64,000 nt of DNA from Lucinisca nassula. Lineage: Eukaryota > Mollusca > Bivalvia > Lucinida > Lucinidae. Below the pieces are notes generated by a model that saw only the letters and a program-made list of their open reading frames with translations, searched no databases and was not told where the DNA came from. Below are positions 1 to 11,204 of this stretch, piece by piece (positions within the stretch are counted from its first letter, which is position 1; every line of letters starts with the position of its first letter). The position numbers and the translations under genes were made by a program. The stretch lies in the NCBI GenBank assembly GCA_963580285.1, contig OY757023.1, forward strand, positions 89,243,108 to 89,307,107, in the 5' to 3' direction.

Positions 1-238
1 CCTCTGTGGCCTAGTGGTTAAGAGCGCTGACTCTTGATCATTAGGTCTCTCACCACTGAGGTTCGAGCTTTGCTTGTGTCACATGTGAGACGCCAAGTTC
101 TGCAACGGAAGGTCAGGTGGTTTTTCTCCGTGTACTCCGGTTTTCGCCCACCTCTGATTAACGATCGGCTCGATATGAGTGAAACAATCTTGAAAGGGCC
201 GTAAAACCAAAACAAAAATAAATAAATAAATAAATAAA
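1..238 (+). mobile_element. SINE-A (tRNA-derived)
   Basis: The head contains an A box (TGGCCTAGTGGTTAAGAGC) and a B box (GGTTCGAGC), as in a tRNA promoter. The body CAAGTTCTGCAACGGAAGGT is shared with the other SINE-A copies, and the tail is (AAAT)n. The copy may begin before the window edge. Confidence 0.85.
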
Positions 239-370
239 GGAAAGAATTTGCTGCTCCTCCGGAGCAAATTCTTTCTTTTAAGAGTTGACCCCTATTAATA
301 TGGGAGACAAAAATACTTTTGCAGGAGTTGCCTCCCCTGAAGGTGTTCCCATTCCCCTTAAAGGATATTT
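236..370. repeat. H3 hairpin repeat (GAATTTGCTCC)
   Basis: The hairpin GAATTTGCTGCTCCTCCGGA with its inverse is followed by AAGAGTTGACCCCTATTAAT and AGGAGTTGCCTCCCCTGAAG, which recur at 29690 and 53020. Confidence 0.78.
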
Positions 371-530
371 TTTGTCAATTCTCTGTAAAAACCTGTTGCA
401 GATATTCGTTTGAACTGCCTCTGCAAGTCAGTTTAAATGAGTACCCACAACATAGGTTTATATGGAGAACAAAGGAAAATTCTCCTTCAATTATCACCAG
501 ATGCCCACCTTCCTTATCTGTTGCTTTGAG
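369..530. repeat. H2 hairpin repeat, diverged
   Basis: GTACCCACAACATAGGTTTA at the right and a degraded left arm; the flank ends in GCCCACCTTCCTTATCTGTT, as in the other H2 copies. Confidence 0.65.
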
Positions 531-664
531 TATGAATGCAATGTCTCTTAGGACCTTCAGTGTTTGCAGAAAGTTTGACGGCATTTTTGGAATAAAATTC
601 TATAAATAACTCAATCTGACATTCATATAAATGAACATATAAACATAGCTACTGATAGGGCACT

Positions 665-790
665 TTTTTCATCCAAAATTTTATTTCTACATGAAAACAG
701 ATGTTATCGGTACTCAATAGAAGCTCCTCAGTGAGGCGCTTCTAATGAGTACCCACAACATGTATTCGGAATATTTACATGTACTTAATA
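665..790. repeat. H2-like hairpin (GCTCCTCAGTGAGGCGC)
   Basis: TACTCAATAGAAGCTCCTCA and its inverse GAGGCGCTTCTAATGAGTAC form the stem. Confidence 0.7.
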
Positions 791-1035
791 AGAAATAAGA
801 AAAATAATATTTGGAATATTTACTTGCATAAATATTTGATAGCAGTAGTTTTTAATCATGCCTTTATATTTGAATTCAAACCCTAGAAAAAGACTGTTTT
901 TTTTTTTTTTTAATTGTGGATCAGTTTATTTGCATAACTTAGAAAAAGATGTTGTTTTTTTTTTGTTTTTGTTTTTTTTAATTATTTCTGGATCACATTA
1001 TTTGTAATTGCTTACCTTATACTACAGAATTATCT

Positions 1036-1279
1036 GGGGCCAGTTGTTCAAAACTAACAACGTTGTTAGTTAACTTATCGTTAAAACTTTGATCATTTAT
1101 TATAGCAAATATGCTAATATTTTTGCTGAAAAAATGTGAGCAGCTTTTGCATTTGCAAAAGCTGCTCACATTTTTTTAGCAAAAATACTAAAAGTTTAGG
1201 TATTGAACTTGATAGAACAGTTTACAATATGACTGCTAACGAGGTCGTTAAACTAACGATGCTTTGAACAACTGGCCCC
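1036..1279. mobile_element. H1 palindromic repeat (GGGGCCAGTTGTTCAAA)
   Basis: The inverted ends GGGGCCAGTTGTTCAAA and TTTGAACAACTGGCCCC surround an inner hairpin around AGCTTTTGCATTTGC. Confidence 0.85.
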
Positions 1280-1439
1280 TGGTGTATAAATGCTGTGATT
1301 TCATTTTCTGCTAGTTTTTGTATATTGGACACAACGTATTTGTCAAAACTTGTAAGCTTACACATTTTCTGAAAGAATAAGGTGTAAAAAGGATAATTAA
1401 AAGATGATTTTCCTTAATCCTGTGTAGAAACAAACACAA

Positions 1440-1640
1440 CAACCTCATTATAACATTGTTCGTTATAACACGGTTTGGATATAACACGCTTTCAAAGGGA
1501 TCCCCAAAATGTATAGATTATATAGAAAATTTTTCTATATAATCTATACATTTTTTGTTGGGATATAAGATGGTTGTTTAACTAACAGGATTTCTGCTTT
1601 GGGTCCCATTAATAGTGTTATAAAGAGGTTGTTATGTACG
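1440..1640. repeat. H5 repeat (TATAACA ends, AT palindrome)
   Basis: TTATAACATTGTTCGTTATA and GTGTTATAAAGAGGTTGTTA flank the palindrome AATGTATAGATTATATAGAA and its inverse at about 1508-1552. Related sequence occurs at 12560, 34600, 35625 and 56525. Confidence 0.72.
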
Positions 1641-1971
1641 ATTTTAGAGAGGAATGAAGAATGATCTGGAAATTGTCCCCAATACACATCCTTAATAGCT
1701 GGAAATATATGTAGACAGGAAGCCATTTATACTGAATAAAATTTAGAAGTTCTTTAATAATATTTCATAGATTTTGGTATCGGGCAGTTGAATTTCAGTT
1801 TCTAGTTACATTTTCCACAACTGTTTTACATTGGCTTGGAAAATGTAAGAATACGTTTCATAGCTGTGTAAACAAACATAATAAGGGATAATTTTTCTCA
1901 TTTCCTTAGAAACCTATGTTGTGGGTACTTGAAAGAATTGCCTCGATCAACATATAGCATAATGAAAATAT

Positions 1972-2174
1972 AATGGGCTACCATGGCCTAATGGGTAAGA
2001 GTATCATTGGGTCTCTCACCACTGTGGTTCGAGCCTCACTCCGACCACATGTGAGATACCAAGTTCTGCAACGGAAGGTTAGGTGTTTTTTATCTGAGTA
2101 CTCCAGTTTTTGCCCACCTCTGATTAACGATTAACTCCAAATAAGAGAAATTATAATTTTGAAAGGGCTTTAAA

Positions 2175-2202
<28 letters not shown>
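1972..2202 (+). mobile_element. SINE-A copy with poly-C/poly-A tail
   Basis: It has the same head and body as the copy at position 1. The tail is a run of C followed by a run of A, unlike the AAAT tail of the first copy. The preceding 28 bases resemble those before the next copy, which suggests a tandem duplication. Confidence 0.82.
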
Positions 2203-2205
<3 letters not shown>

Positions 2206-2269
2206 AAAAAAAAAAAAAAAAAAGACAAACCTTCTTATCTGGTATCCACAACATATAACGTAATGAAAA

Positions 2270-2516
2270 AATAATGGGCCAACGTGGCCTAATGGGTAAG
2301 AGACTAAGAGTGCGGACTCTTAATCATTAGGTCTCTCAACGCTGTGATTCGTGCCTCGTCTGGCCAGATGCGAGATACCAAGAGTTCTGCAACGGAAGGT
2401 TAGGTGTTTTTTCTCCAGGTACTGCTGTTTTTGCCCACCTCTGATTAACAATTAACTCGAAATATGAGAAATAATTTTGAAAGGGCCCTAAAACTACCCC
2501 CCCCCCCCCCCCCAAG
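2270..2516 (+). mobile_element. SINE-A copy with poly-C tail
   Basis: The A and B boxes and the body are present, and the tail is a C run at about 2499-2513. Upstream sequence CATATAACGTAATGAAAA matches that before the 1972 copy. Confidence 0.82.
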
Positions 2517-2769
2517 ACAAAATATGAAAAATTATCCCCAAATTATCGTTAGTACACCTTATCTGGAACTAATCAGTTTTCTTTATTTAGTAAAGTGTTG
2601 AAAAGATTACTTATTTACATCAATTTAATTAATTTTTCATAATCTTCTAGAAATTTTATTAGTATCTTTAATTTAGAAAGTGCTATGATTTTAGTTTTCT
2701 TTATTATTTGGTGAACTTATGTGCAGATAAACAAAGTAAAATGCCTACAAGCTGCTCAGAAATGTGCTT

Positions 2770-2935
2770 TACTTTTACCACTTTTTAAGCTAATTTAGCA
2801 GACTACAAATTGATACTATTTTTGCCAGAAAACAGGAATTGACATTTCATGTGGAGACAATTTGCATGAATTGTCAAATCCTGTTTTCTGGGGAAAATAA
2901 GAAAAATATTTCGCAAAGTCGTCTGCTGAAAAAAA
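2770..2935. repeat. H6 hairpin repeat (GTCTGCTGA family)
   Basis: CAGAAAACAGGAATTGACAT and its inverse GTCAAATCCTGTTTTCTGG enclose GAGACAATTTGCATG. The right flank ends in GTCGTCTGCTGA, as at 21855. Confidence 0.75.
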
Positions 2936-3104
2936 AAAAATATCCAGCATGCAGAGCGTTAAAATATAGTGATAGCTCTGCACAAGGATGTTATTCTAGC
3001 CTAAGGGTTTTGATATTCTCCCATAAAATGCCAATCACGACAATTGTCATAGGCTTTGCCGAAATTGTCATCTGCTTTGCCGTCTGCCGGTTACCTTAAA
3101 AGTA

Positions 3105-3490
3105 ATTTTTAGCAAACAGTGTGGACCCAGATCAGACTGCTCCTGTAGGAGCAGTCTGATCTGGGCCCACACTGTTTGCCTGTATGCAAAAATAGTTTTA
3201 AAGAGTTTGCAAAACAATTCAGCAGACAACATAAGCAGACGACATTTTCAGATGTAGTTTTTCTCGGCATCCTCACCAAGGAAAACTGTATCTGAAAATG
3301 TTGTCTGTCGTCTGCTGCATTTCTTGTAAAATTTTCACATTTAATTTTTTTTTGCATACAGACAAAATATGCAGACAATGATCAGAATTCTCCTGCAGGA
3401 GCAGTCTGATCTGGGTCCACTTTGTTTGCAAGAATGACTTTTATTAGAATAGCCACCATACAGTGAAGCAGATGACAGTTTTTGTTTTGT
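3105..3490. repeat. H7 hairpin repeat with two core palindromes
   Basis: The core palindrome GCAAACAGTGTGGACCCAGA with its inverse is followed by a second hairpin (GACATTTTCAGATG... inverse CATCTGAAAATGTTGTC type) and a third, shortened core near 3380-3430. Confidence 0.75.
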
Positions 3491-3721
3491 GATTGGTGTC
3501 TTAAGAGTTGGAAGGGCAATGGGTGCTCCTCCAGGGCAGACAACTTTACTATTATTTTGTTTCCCCTTATCAATAAGGGCCTAGTGTTCAAGGAAAGAAA
3601 GCGTGAAGTCTTTCCTTCGAAACAAGACCTTTTATGTGGGATGCAGTCAATTTACAGGAAATGCAAACAGGAAGTCAGCAGAATTGTCTCCCTTGTGTGT
3701 GGCAGCAAAACAAAATGGCAC

Positions 3722-3920
3722 AGGAACAAGTAAGATGAGTATTTTGTGACAATTGAAGGATAGTTTTCCTTATTTCTGCATATAAACCTATGTTATGGGT
3801 ATTCATTAGAACCGCCTCGTTGAGGCGGTTCTAATGAATACCCACAACGTAGGTTTTTGTGAAGAACTGACGAAAGCTATCTTTCCGTTATCACAAAATA
3901 CACACCTTATCTGTTCCATT
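3722..3920. repeat. H2 hairpin repeat, best copy
   Basis: Arms AACCTATGTTATGGGTATTC and inverse meet at GCCTCGTTGAGGC; the outer flanks GATGAGTATTTTGTGA and TCACAAAATACACACC are also inverted. Confidence 0.83.
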
Positions 3921-4244
3921 GAAATGGAAAAAAAAATGTGAACAAGTTTAGCAAATGCTCTGGTTCCAATCACATTATCACAGGATTTTTTTTTTGGTGG
4001 AAAGAAGGATTCATTTTGTTGGGCATGTCCAGTGCATTAAAAACGCGAATGGAAAATGATGAAAGAGGCAATATTTTTCTTCATTTTCTGAGAAAATGTA
4101 GGAACCAATCAGAAATGTGTTGCCGAGGCAGTTGTTAGAATTGCCACCAAGTTTTTGTGGAAAAATTGGGAAATGGCTTCCTGAATATTTTTGTTTATCT
4201 GTCACATAATATTTTGAGAACTCTCAAGCCAAGGAACCAATTAG

Positions 4245-4760
4245 GGTGCAGTTGTTTAAAACTAATGATTTCTTTAGTTATTGTATTGTTAAAACTTTAA
4301 TCATTTAACCCTTTTTGTACCAAATGAAATCTTCCTCCTTAGATATAGCAGGAGTCCATTTCAAAATTTAAGGATGTCAGGTTGTGTTTTCTTGAAAATT
4401 TATTTGGAAAATGGTTAACTTTTTGCAAACAGTGTAGGCCCTGATCAGACACCGCGTTATGATCTGGGCCTGCACTGTTTGCCTGGGTACCCGTTTTGGG
4501 GTTTCTGGTACTAAATGGTTAATGTGGCAAAATATATATGCTTTATATACTTTTGCGAAAAAAATATTGACTTTTGCAGATTAGCTTTTGCAGATAGATT
4601 AGCTTTTGTATCTGCAAAAGCTATAGATTAGCTTTTGCATCTGCAAAAACTACTCAGATTTTTTCAGCAAAAATATTTTGTATTTGCTATGCCAGTTACA
4701 TATTAACTTTTTGGTCACTAATAAGATTGCTAAGCTAAAAATGCTTTGAATTACTAGATT
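4245..4760. mobile_element. H1 repeat interrupted by a P2 MITE
   Basis: The left end is weak (GTGCAGTTGTTTAAAACTAA); the body resumes after the MITE at TGTGGCAAAATATA and ends near GCTTTGAATTACTAG. The inner hairpin (GCTTTTGCATCTGCAAAAG) is partly duplicated. Confidence 0.75.
4309..4518. mobile_element. TTAA MITE, family P2, with clean empty-site evidence
   Basis: TTAA stands at 4305-4308 and 4519-4522, the ends are CCCTTTTTGTACC and GGTACTAAATGG, and the centre is CAGTGTAGGCCCTGATCAGA with its inverse. The surrounding GGGGCCAGTTG repeat reads ATCATTTAATATGGCAAAT in intact copies, so the target was one TTAA. Confidence 0.9.
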
Positions 4761-4814
4761 AGGAAGAATTAATCATAGCCCCAGACAAGAGAGCGATAAC
4801 CAAATAAATATTAC

Positions 4815-4985
4815 TTTTATATTTCTGCATGAAAACATATGTTGTGGGTATTCATTGGAAGCGCCTCATTGAGGCGCTTCTAATGAATACTCACAACCAT
4901 ATGGTTTAATGCAGAAATAAGAAAAATATCAGTTTTTTTTTTTTTTATTTTTCGGATGAAAACGGCATCTTATCTGGAGCTATGA
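4815..4985. repeat. H2-like hairpin (GCGCCTCATTGAGGCGC)
   Basis: ACATATGTTGTGGGTATTCA and inverse, with outer TTTCTGCATGAAA / TTTAATGCAGAAA. Confidence 0.8.
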
Positions 4986-5209
4986 ATTAAATGACTAGAA
5001 TAAGGAGAATTAATGACTATTTTTATTATGTATTATGACAGAAATTAGGTAATAGTGAGCAGGGCCTGCCCAGGAGAATATCTAATGTGAAAAAAAAAAA
5101 GTGTCAAAATAGCTCATATTTCCGGCAAAAATATACTCCAGTTTTCATATTCAATGATAGGATTTTTTAACATACATACATAACTAATGTTTGTTAGATT
5201 TGAACAGCT

Positions 5210-5407
5210 GGGGCCAGTTGTTCAAAACTAACAATGTTGCTAGTTAACGTATCGTTAAAATTTTGATCATTTATTATGGCAAATATGCTTTGCTCGCATT
5301 TTTTCAGCAAAAATACCAAAAATTTAAATATTAAACTTGCTAGAACAGTCAACAATATGACCACTAACGAGCTCGTTAAGCTAACGGTGCTTTGAACAGC
5401 TGGCCCC
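5210..5407. mobile_element. H1 palindromic repeat
   Basis: GGGGCCAGTTGTTCAAAACT to TTTGAACAGCTGGCCCC. Confidence 0.84.
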
Positions 5408-5442
5408 TGGACGCAATTTTTCATATAAAAACTTTGAGTACG

Positions 5443-5660
5443 GCATTTACCGTAAATATTCAGACACCTAAACTCCTTACCATACTTGCTCTAAAATTTG
5501 AATAAGTACAATTTAATACCCAAATGTTGGGCCTAAAAATAGCTGGATGAGTATCAAACAGTGTAAACTCTGATGAGATGTGGCATTCTGCAGTGTCGCA
5601 TCTGGGTCTACATTGTTTGCTCAGCCCTGTCTCTCCGAGTACAAACGGCGAATATGGTAT
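5443..5660. mobile_element. H4 palindromic repeat (GACACCTCAACTCC)
   Basis: TTTACCGTAAATATTCAGAC at the left; the centre is AAACAGTGTAAACTCTGATG and its inverse; the right ends in GGCGAATATGGTA. Confidence 0.75.
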
Positions 5661-5917
5661 TTTCAATTTTGTTGACTAGCCACAGCATGTTTTTCTTCCA
5701 AAAATAAGAGAATTTACTTAAAAGAAAATATCAGCAGTTTATTCCTGTATTCGAGAGACCAAAATAATGTAGATCCGTAGAATTTTAATTACTGTTTAGC
5801 TAGACTTCTTGGCTTTGGTTTTCAGTGACGATGTTCAGCTTATAAAGGTAATGGATGCACTTTCAGGGCAGAGAACTCAGGTTGGTAGCTATGTCGCCAA
5901 GGAAGACTCCCTTCTCA

Positions 5918-5992
5918 ACAGAGGTCTACTCTTCAAGGAAAGAATTTGCTCCATAGGAGCAAATTCTTTTCTTGAAGAGTAGACACCTTTTT
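5918..5992. repeat. H3-type hairpin
   Basis: TCTACTCTTCAAGGAAAGAA and inverse TTCTTTTCTTGAAGAGTAGA; loop TTTGCTCCATAGGAGCAAA. Confidence 0.8.
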
Positions 5993-6080
5993 TGTGATTC
6001 AGGAAAGCAAACACAGTTGCAGTGTCTGTCATGCAAAACAAAAAGTGACAAAAAAAAAAGAAAATACATGTACGTATGTA

Positions 6081-6258
6081 CAGTAAAACCTGTCTTAGTG
6101 GCCACCTCTATTAAGCAAGCAACCTGTCTTAAGCAAGCAGGCATTCAGTTCCCAAGAAAGGCAGATGTGTTAAATTTCACCTGTATTAAGCAAGAACCTG
6201 TCTTAAGCAAGCATATTTTGACTATCCCATAGGCACTTGCTTAATACAGGTTGAACTG
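6081..6258. mobile_element. TA-flanked MITE, family T3 (CAGTAAAACCTGTCTTA)
   Basis: TA at both ends, inverted ends CAGTAAAACCTGTCTTA and TAATACAGGTTGAACTG, and internal repeats of CTTAAGCAAGCA; Tc1/mariner-type. Confidence 0.85.
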
Positions 6259-6261
6259 TAT

Positions 6262-7334
6262 ATCCATTCACCTGAAAATATAAAAATAATAAAATTTGTC
6301 CCCTTCCTTCTCCAATTGATTCATTTCTTTTCCTCACACATTTATTGTCTCGCTTGTCTGATTCCCATTTTCTCACATTATCATCGTATCTGTACATAAA
6401 AAATCATATGTAATATATGTAAATAGGAGATGTGTACATATTGTAAAAGTATATTCTATGTCATGTATATAAACAGTACTCTGCCACAAGATAGTCCCAA
6501 AAAGGTGCTTGTATCATGAACGTCGTGTACTAAGACTTCTTGAGTTTAAAAGGAGAAAAGATTGAGAGTTAAAAAAAAAAAATATAATAAAAAGGGACAA
6601 AGAAGAAACATATAGCAGATAGACACTTCTGCAACTTGTAGGCCGGAAGTAAAATTCATAAGTTGTTTTTTGAATTTTCGGATTTATGTTATTCCAGCAA
6701 AGCTAGGTATTTGTCCTACTCATCACGATCTATACCGTTTGTCATAATGATTTTGATAGAGCTCCTAATTTATAAGAATGGACAAAGAGAGTATTGTCTA
6801 CTTCAGTAATTCAGGAATGAAAGGTATAAAGTCATTGGTAGAAAAAGGCTTTGAACAATTAAAAATGTCAATTTAGTTAAAGTGAACAAAACCATGAAAT
6901 TTATTGTCCATGCATGCATAGAAAATTTAGTAAACTCAAGGTTAGTCTATTTTGATGTCCCTAAGTTTCAAAATTTCGAGCATCTCTAAGTTCACAAAGT
7001 CATCATGCGAGATACTGTACCAATTTCTGTAGCAGTAGGTCACATGAATTTTCTTTCTGTATTGTATGCATTTCCAGCCAGTCTGGTTAACAGTTGTCTC
7101 TGTGTAAGTGAAATGATATCAAAAGGGCTGGGAAACACCATAGAAAAGATAAAATTGATAAAAAGACTATTGGCTATTTTAGACTGGTCGTCATTTTCAA
7201 TCTTTTGTCCATGAATTCAAGGAAGCTTAGAACATTTGCATAATTACCAGATAAAGGAGAGTAAAGATGGTAATTAAAGGAAAATATTTCTGAATCCTCT
7301 TCAGAAATCCTTATTGTGGCTACTTGTTGGAGTT
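6262..7334. other. No feature seen
   Basis: About 1.07 kb of AT-rich sequence without a recognisable repeat, inverted end or coding pattern; the short open frame at 7005-7214 shows no known motif. Confidence 0.6.
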
Positions 7335-7640
7335 GCTATAGGAACAGATAAGGTGGGCATTTTGTGACAGTTGAAGGATAGTTTTCTTAATTTCTCCATA
7401 TAAACCTATGTTGTGGGTATTCATTAGAACCGCCTCACTGAGGCGGTTTTAATGAATACCCACAACATAGGTTTTTATAGAGAATTGACAAAAACCACAA
7501 AATATCAACCTTAACTGCTCCTATGGATCCCTCATTGAGATGATTCTAATAAGTACCCACAGTGCAGGTTTTTAGGAAGAAATAAGAAAAATTATCCATG
7601 AAATTTCCTTGTTATAACCCTTTTTCTGGGGCTATGGTTT
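7335..7640. repeat. H2 hairpin repeat plus a partial second copy
   Basis: The full hairpin (AACCTATGTTGTGGGTATTC) spans 7400-7475. A second, weaker copy follows from GGATCCCTCATTGAGATGAT to about 7640. Confidence 0.8.
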
Positions 7641-7644
7641 GTCT

Positions 7645-8035
7645 CATGATACAAGCATCATCGATGGGATTATATTTTGTGGCGGATGACTATACATAGA
7701 GCTTATATGTGATGTGCTCTACCAGCCGCTGCAGTGTAGTTGGGGGCGTTACTATAGTTACATAGTTGCCATGGAAACAATATTTGTGTCTCATTGGTGT
7801 TTCATCACAGTTACACAGGTGTAGTCATTAGTTACAGCGCTATTCCATCTCATTCAAACATCTGTCGCCATTTTAATCATCATTGTCCATTATCTCTCAA
7901 AAACACGAGAACAAGAAATTCAGCCACGGCAAGAAAACATGTTCTTGGACATGTGCAAGCAAAGATAGATTAGTACACTAACAGTGCTCATGTGCTCGGA
8001 GTCTGTGACCATCCTGGATGGTCATGGACTCGGTG
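7645..8035. other. No feature seen
   Basis: About 390 bp with no repeat match inside the window and no coding signal. Confidence 0.55.
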
Positions 8036-8039
8036 ATAC

Positions 8040-8225
8040 TGCAAAAATTCTAAAAATTCGGCCACCTTGAGAACTTTGTTTAATTCTCCTTAAATTTTAC
8101 CAGATTTGTTTCACGATCCAGCAAGGAGCCCAAAAGGTGCAGACTGAATGGCAAACAGTGTAGACCCTGATCAGACTGCTCCTTCAGGAGCAGTCTGATC
8201 TGGGTCTGCACTGCTTGCTTAGGCA
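8040..8225. mobile_element. TA-flanked MITE, family T2 (ACCGTAAAAATCC type)
   Basis: AAAAATTCGGCCACCTTGAG and GATCCAGCAAGGAGCC are followed by the core palindrome GCAAACAGTGTAGACCCTGA (centre CTGCTCCTTCAGGAGCAG). The right end is degraded. Confidence 0.78.
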
Positions 8226-8599
8226 TATTTGTCGCATTACTTATCAATGTGCTACTTTGTGCAGACAGGCAAGGCTATATTACGACAGATTGGGCAAGCA
8301 GGCTGATCTGAGTATTAACCGAGTGCACAGTCTAGTCCGCAGACAATGTTTTGCTTTGCACAGCTTGATTGATTTGTACAAGAAATTGCGTCTTCAGCTC
8401 AGATGACGGGTACATTTGGCATTTTTGAAGTTTTTTGATGGTTAAGGTTTGAAAAAAAAAAAGTTTTTTTCTAGACCCTACGTAAGATTACATTTACATT
8501 TGGCAAGATGATAGTTTTTGGTCTAAAAATTTATTAAGCACCACCTCAGCCATTGCCAGAGACCTTGGATCAAAAGTAAGAGCCTCATATCATGGTCTC

Positions 8600-8990
8600 G
8601 GTACCTCAGTCAGATGCACATCTGACTGGTTATCAGTAGGGCGTGGGTTCGGAAACGCAGTCGTATGCACATCTGACTGGTTATCAGTAGGGCGTGGGTT
8701 CGGAAACGCAGTCGTATGCACATCTGACTGGTTATCAGTAGGGCATGGGTTCGGAACTTGCCGTGTCAGCAACATTCTTTCCTGGAGATTGATCATGAAA
8801 TTTTTTCTGCAGTCATTCTGTCCTTTCAGCTGATCAAAGATGGGCAGTCTGGTGTTTGAATGTGCTCTGTACTGGTTAAATGCTTATGTGTAAGCCTGCC
8901 TAGGAAAAGTGCGGTCAAATAAACTGACTGGCTCGATATGACCTAAATAGTGTTGACTGGGTCAGACTGGGTCATTGAATTCAGAACAAA
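8600..8990 (+). mobile_element. SINE-C copy with triplicated tRNA-like head
   Basis: The body (CAACATTCTTTCCTGGAGAT through GTTGACTGGGTCA) matches SINE-C. Upstream, a 51 bp unit with ATCTGACTGGTTATCAGTAG and GGGTTCGGA is repeated three times (ATGCACA at 8614, 8665, 8716), so the promoter-like head is in triplicate. Confidence 0.7.
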
Positions 8991-9079
8991 AAAAACAACA
9001 AAAAAACAACATTTTAGACAATGTGCAAATGGGCAATATAATTCTGTCTTGGCAGGTCTTCTGTTATTCATATATTTAA

Positions 9080-9248
9080 TACAGTAAAATTCCGCTATTA
9101 AGACCACCTAAAATTGGTTTCAGTCTTGTGTGTTTTCTGCACTCAGCGTCTTCTGGAAAGAGACCACCTTTGGGACTGTTCAAAAGTGGTCTTTAAGACC
9201 ACTTTTGAACAGTCCCAAAGGTGGTCTTATTATAGGAATTTTACTGTA
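9080..9248. mobile_element. TA-flanked MITE, family T1 (CAGTAAAATTCC)
   Basis: TA plus inverted ends CAGTAAAATTCC; the centre is a palindrome AGACCACCTTTGGGACTGTT and its inverse. CAGT ends and TA duplication are typical of Tc1/mariner non-autonomous elements. Confidence 0.88.
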
Positions 9249-9499
9249 CCTGTATTAACAGTCATAATATATATTAGATTTTCTAGTCCTTTGGGATCAT
9301 TGATTTCATTCTTGAATTTTGAAAAAAAAAATTATTCACTAATGACTGGCTGAAACTAGGGAGTCTAGCCCTAAAAATCTTGCACACTGCGGTTTTCATT
9401 TCCGTAGTGTATTCCATGCTTTGAAGGAATTGTTTTTTTTATTTATTAGAACCTACTTGCATTATTCATCCAGCCATTAACGTTTGTCATATTTGACAA

Positions 9500-9650
9500 G
9501 AGTCTAAGCGACCCTAATCTTTGGGTTGCATCCTAAAACATCTTATTTTTCAGAGAAAGTTGGGCGTGACATTTCATGTGAATTATCTGCTGGGCAGACG
9601 ATTCACATGAAATGTCACACCAAACTTTATGAAATTTCTGTGAAAAAAAA
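9500..9650. repeat. H6-type hairpin
   Basis: GTGACATTTCATGTGAAT and inverse ATTCACATGAAATGTCAC enclose CTGCTGGGCAG. Confidence 0.72.
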
Positions 9651-9763
9651 AAAAAAATGCAAATGTCAGCTGCTGGTTGTCACTGGTGCTTTAACCCTTC
9701 AGGCACCAAAGAGAAGTATATAGCAGATGACAGTTTATTTTTCAGTGAAAATAAGGCTTGGTA

Positions 9764-9976
9764 TTAACCCTTGTCCTGCTGAATATTTATATATGCCACA
9801 CCCACTACCGATTATCAACCAATCAGGTTACTTGATGCAAATTATTGCAACAAATTCACAATCTGAATGGTAAACAATGTAGATCCTGATCAGATGGCTT
9901 CGTCAGAAGCCATCTGATCTGGATCTACATTGTTTCAAAGATAAGGCATATCCGGGATTAGCAGAACAAGGGTTAA
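9764..9976. mobile_element. TTAA MITE, family P1 (TTAACCCTTGTCCTGCTGA)
   Basis: It is flanked by TTAA with inverted ends CCCTTGTCCTGCTGA. The centre is a palindrome with arms AATGTAGATCCTGATCAGAT. TTAA target duplication and ends starting CCC suggest a non-autonomous piggyBac-type element. Confidence 0.85.
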
Positions 9977-10019
9977 ATTTGAAGCATCTGCCCAGCAGAC
10001 GATTCGCATGTAACCTAAA

Positions 10020-10795
10020 GCCTTATTAGGGCCCCGCACTGAAAGTGTGGGTGCCCTATAGTAATCACTCTGTCCGTCCGTCTGTCTGTCTGTCCGTCCG
10101 TCTGTCCGTCCACAAATTTTTTTATCCTCCATAACTTTTTATTATTCCTGGATGGATTTAAATATTACTTGGCATCATTCTGTCCGTCCGTCTGTCTGCC
10201 TGTCTGTCTGTCCGTCTGTCCGTCCACAAATTTTTTTATCCTCCATAACTTTCTTATTCCTGGATGGATTTAAATATTACTTGGCAGAAATGTTAACCAT
10301 AATGTGATGGAGTGTTGCGCGCAAGACTCAGGTCCGTACCTCAAAGGTCAAGGTCATACTTAGAGGTTAAAGGTCAAAAAAGGGTCTTTCCTGTGTCCAA
10401 TTAATAACTTTGTTATTATTCCTGGATGGATTTAAATATTACTTGGCAGAAATGTTAACCATAATGTGACGAAGTGTCACACGCAAGACCCACAGCCGTA
10501 CCTCAAAGGTCAAGGTCATACTTAGAGATAAAAGGTCAAAAAAGCGTCTTTTTCATTGGGTCCAATCTATAACTTTCTTATACCTGGATGGATTTAAATA
10601 TTACTTAGCAGAAATATTAACCATAATGTGACAGTGTGTCACGCGCAAGACCCAGGTCCGTACCTCAAAGGTCAAGGTCATACTTAGAGGTGAAAGGAAA
10701 AAAAAAACGTCTTTTTTAACATCAACATTTTCCTACTCCTCTGATAGCGCTGCCGGGGCCCTAGTCAGTTTCACTGACAGCTCTAGTTTTTCCTG
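10020..10795 (+). mobile_element. Composite element R5 (about 180 bp tandem repeats)
   Basis: GGGCCCCGCACTGAAAGTGT at the left, with runs of GTCCGTCCGTCTGTCTG. Units of CCTGGATGGATTTAAATATT, AACCATAATGTGA and CCTCAAAGGTCAAGGTCATA occur three to four times. The right end GGGGCCCTAGTCAGTTTCAC is partly inverse to the left. Confidence 0.7.
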
Positions 10796-11204
10796 AATAA
10801 TAAGAATTTTTAGAGAAAATATGAAAACAAAATATTTAGAAATGTCATCCGCTTAGCTTTTACCAGCCTGTCTGTACCACATCTGTACTAAGGATTGTCA
10901 TGACAAAATTTGCTGAAGATGGAAAAATACATATAATTAGCTTTTACCAGTATCTCATCGGCATTTTATCGGCTTCCATCAATTTGCAGTCGCATCAGTT
11001 TACAGTCACATCATTCATTATCAGTCTGTCACTTGTTGTTATATATCTTGTTTCCATGGCAACTGATTATTGATTATTTTTTGTAGGAAGTTGTTCCTTC
11101 CTGATATTGTCTCACAAAATCTAATTAAAATGTTTAACATATGTTGCTGTTCTTTAGTTTTCTTTTTGTTTTCCTGAGCGACCTCTACCATTAAATGTAT
11201 ATTG

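Noticed and set aside
3105..3430. CRISPR-like array of palindromic repeats
   Set aside because: Spacing is irregular, repeats are whole hairpins with family-specific flanks, the genome is animal, and no cas genes are present.
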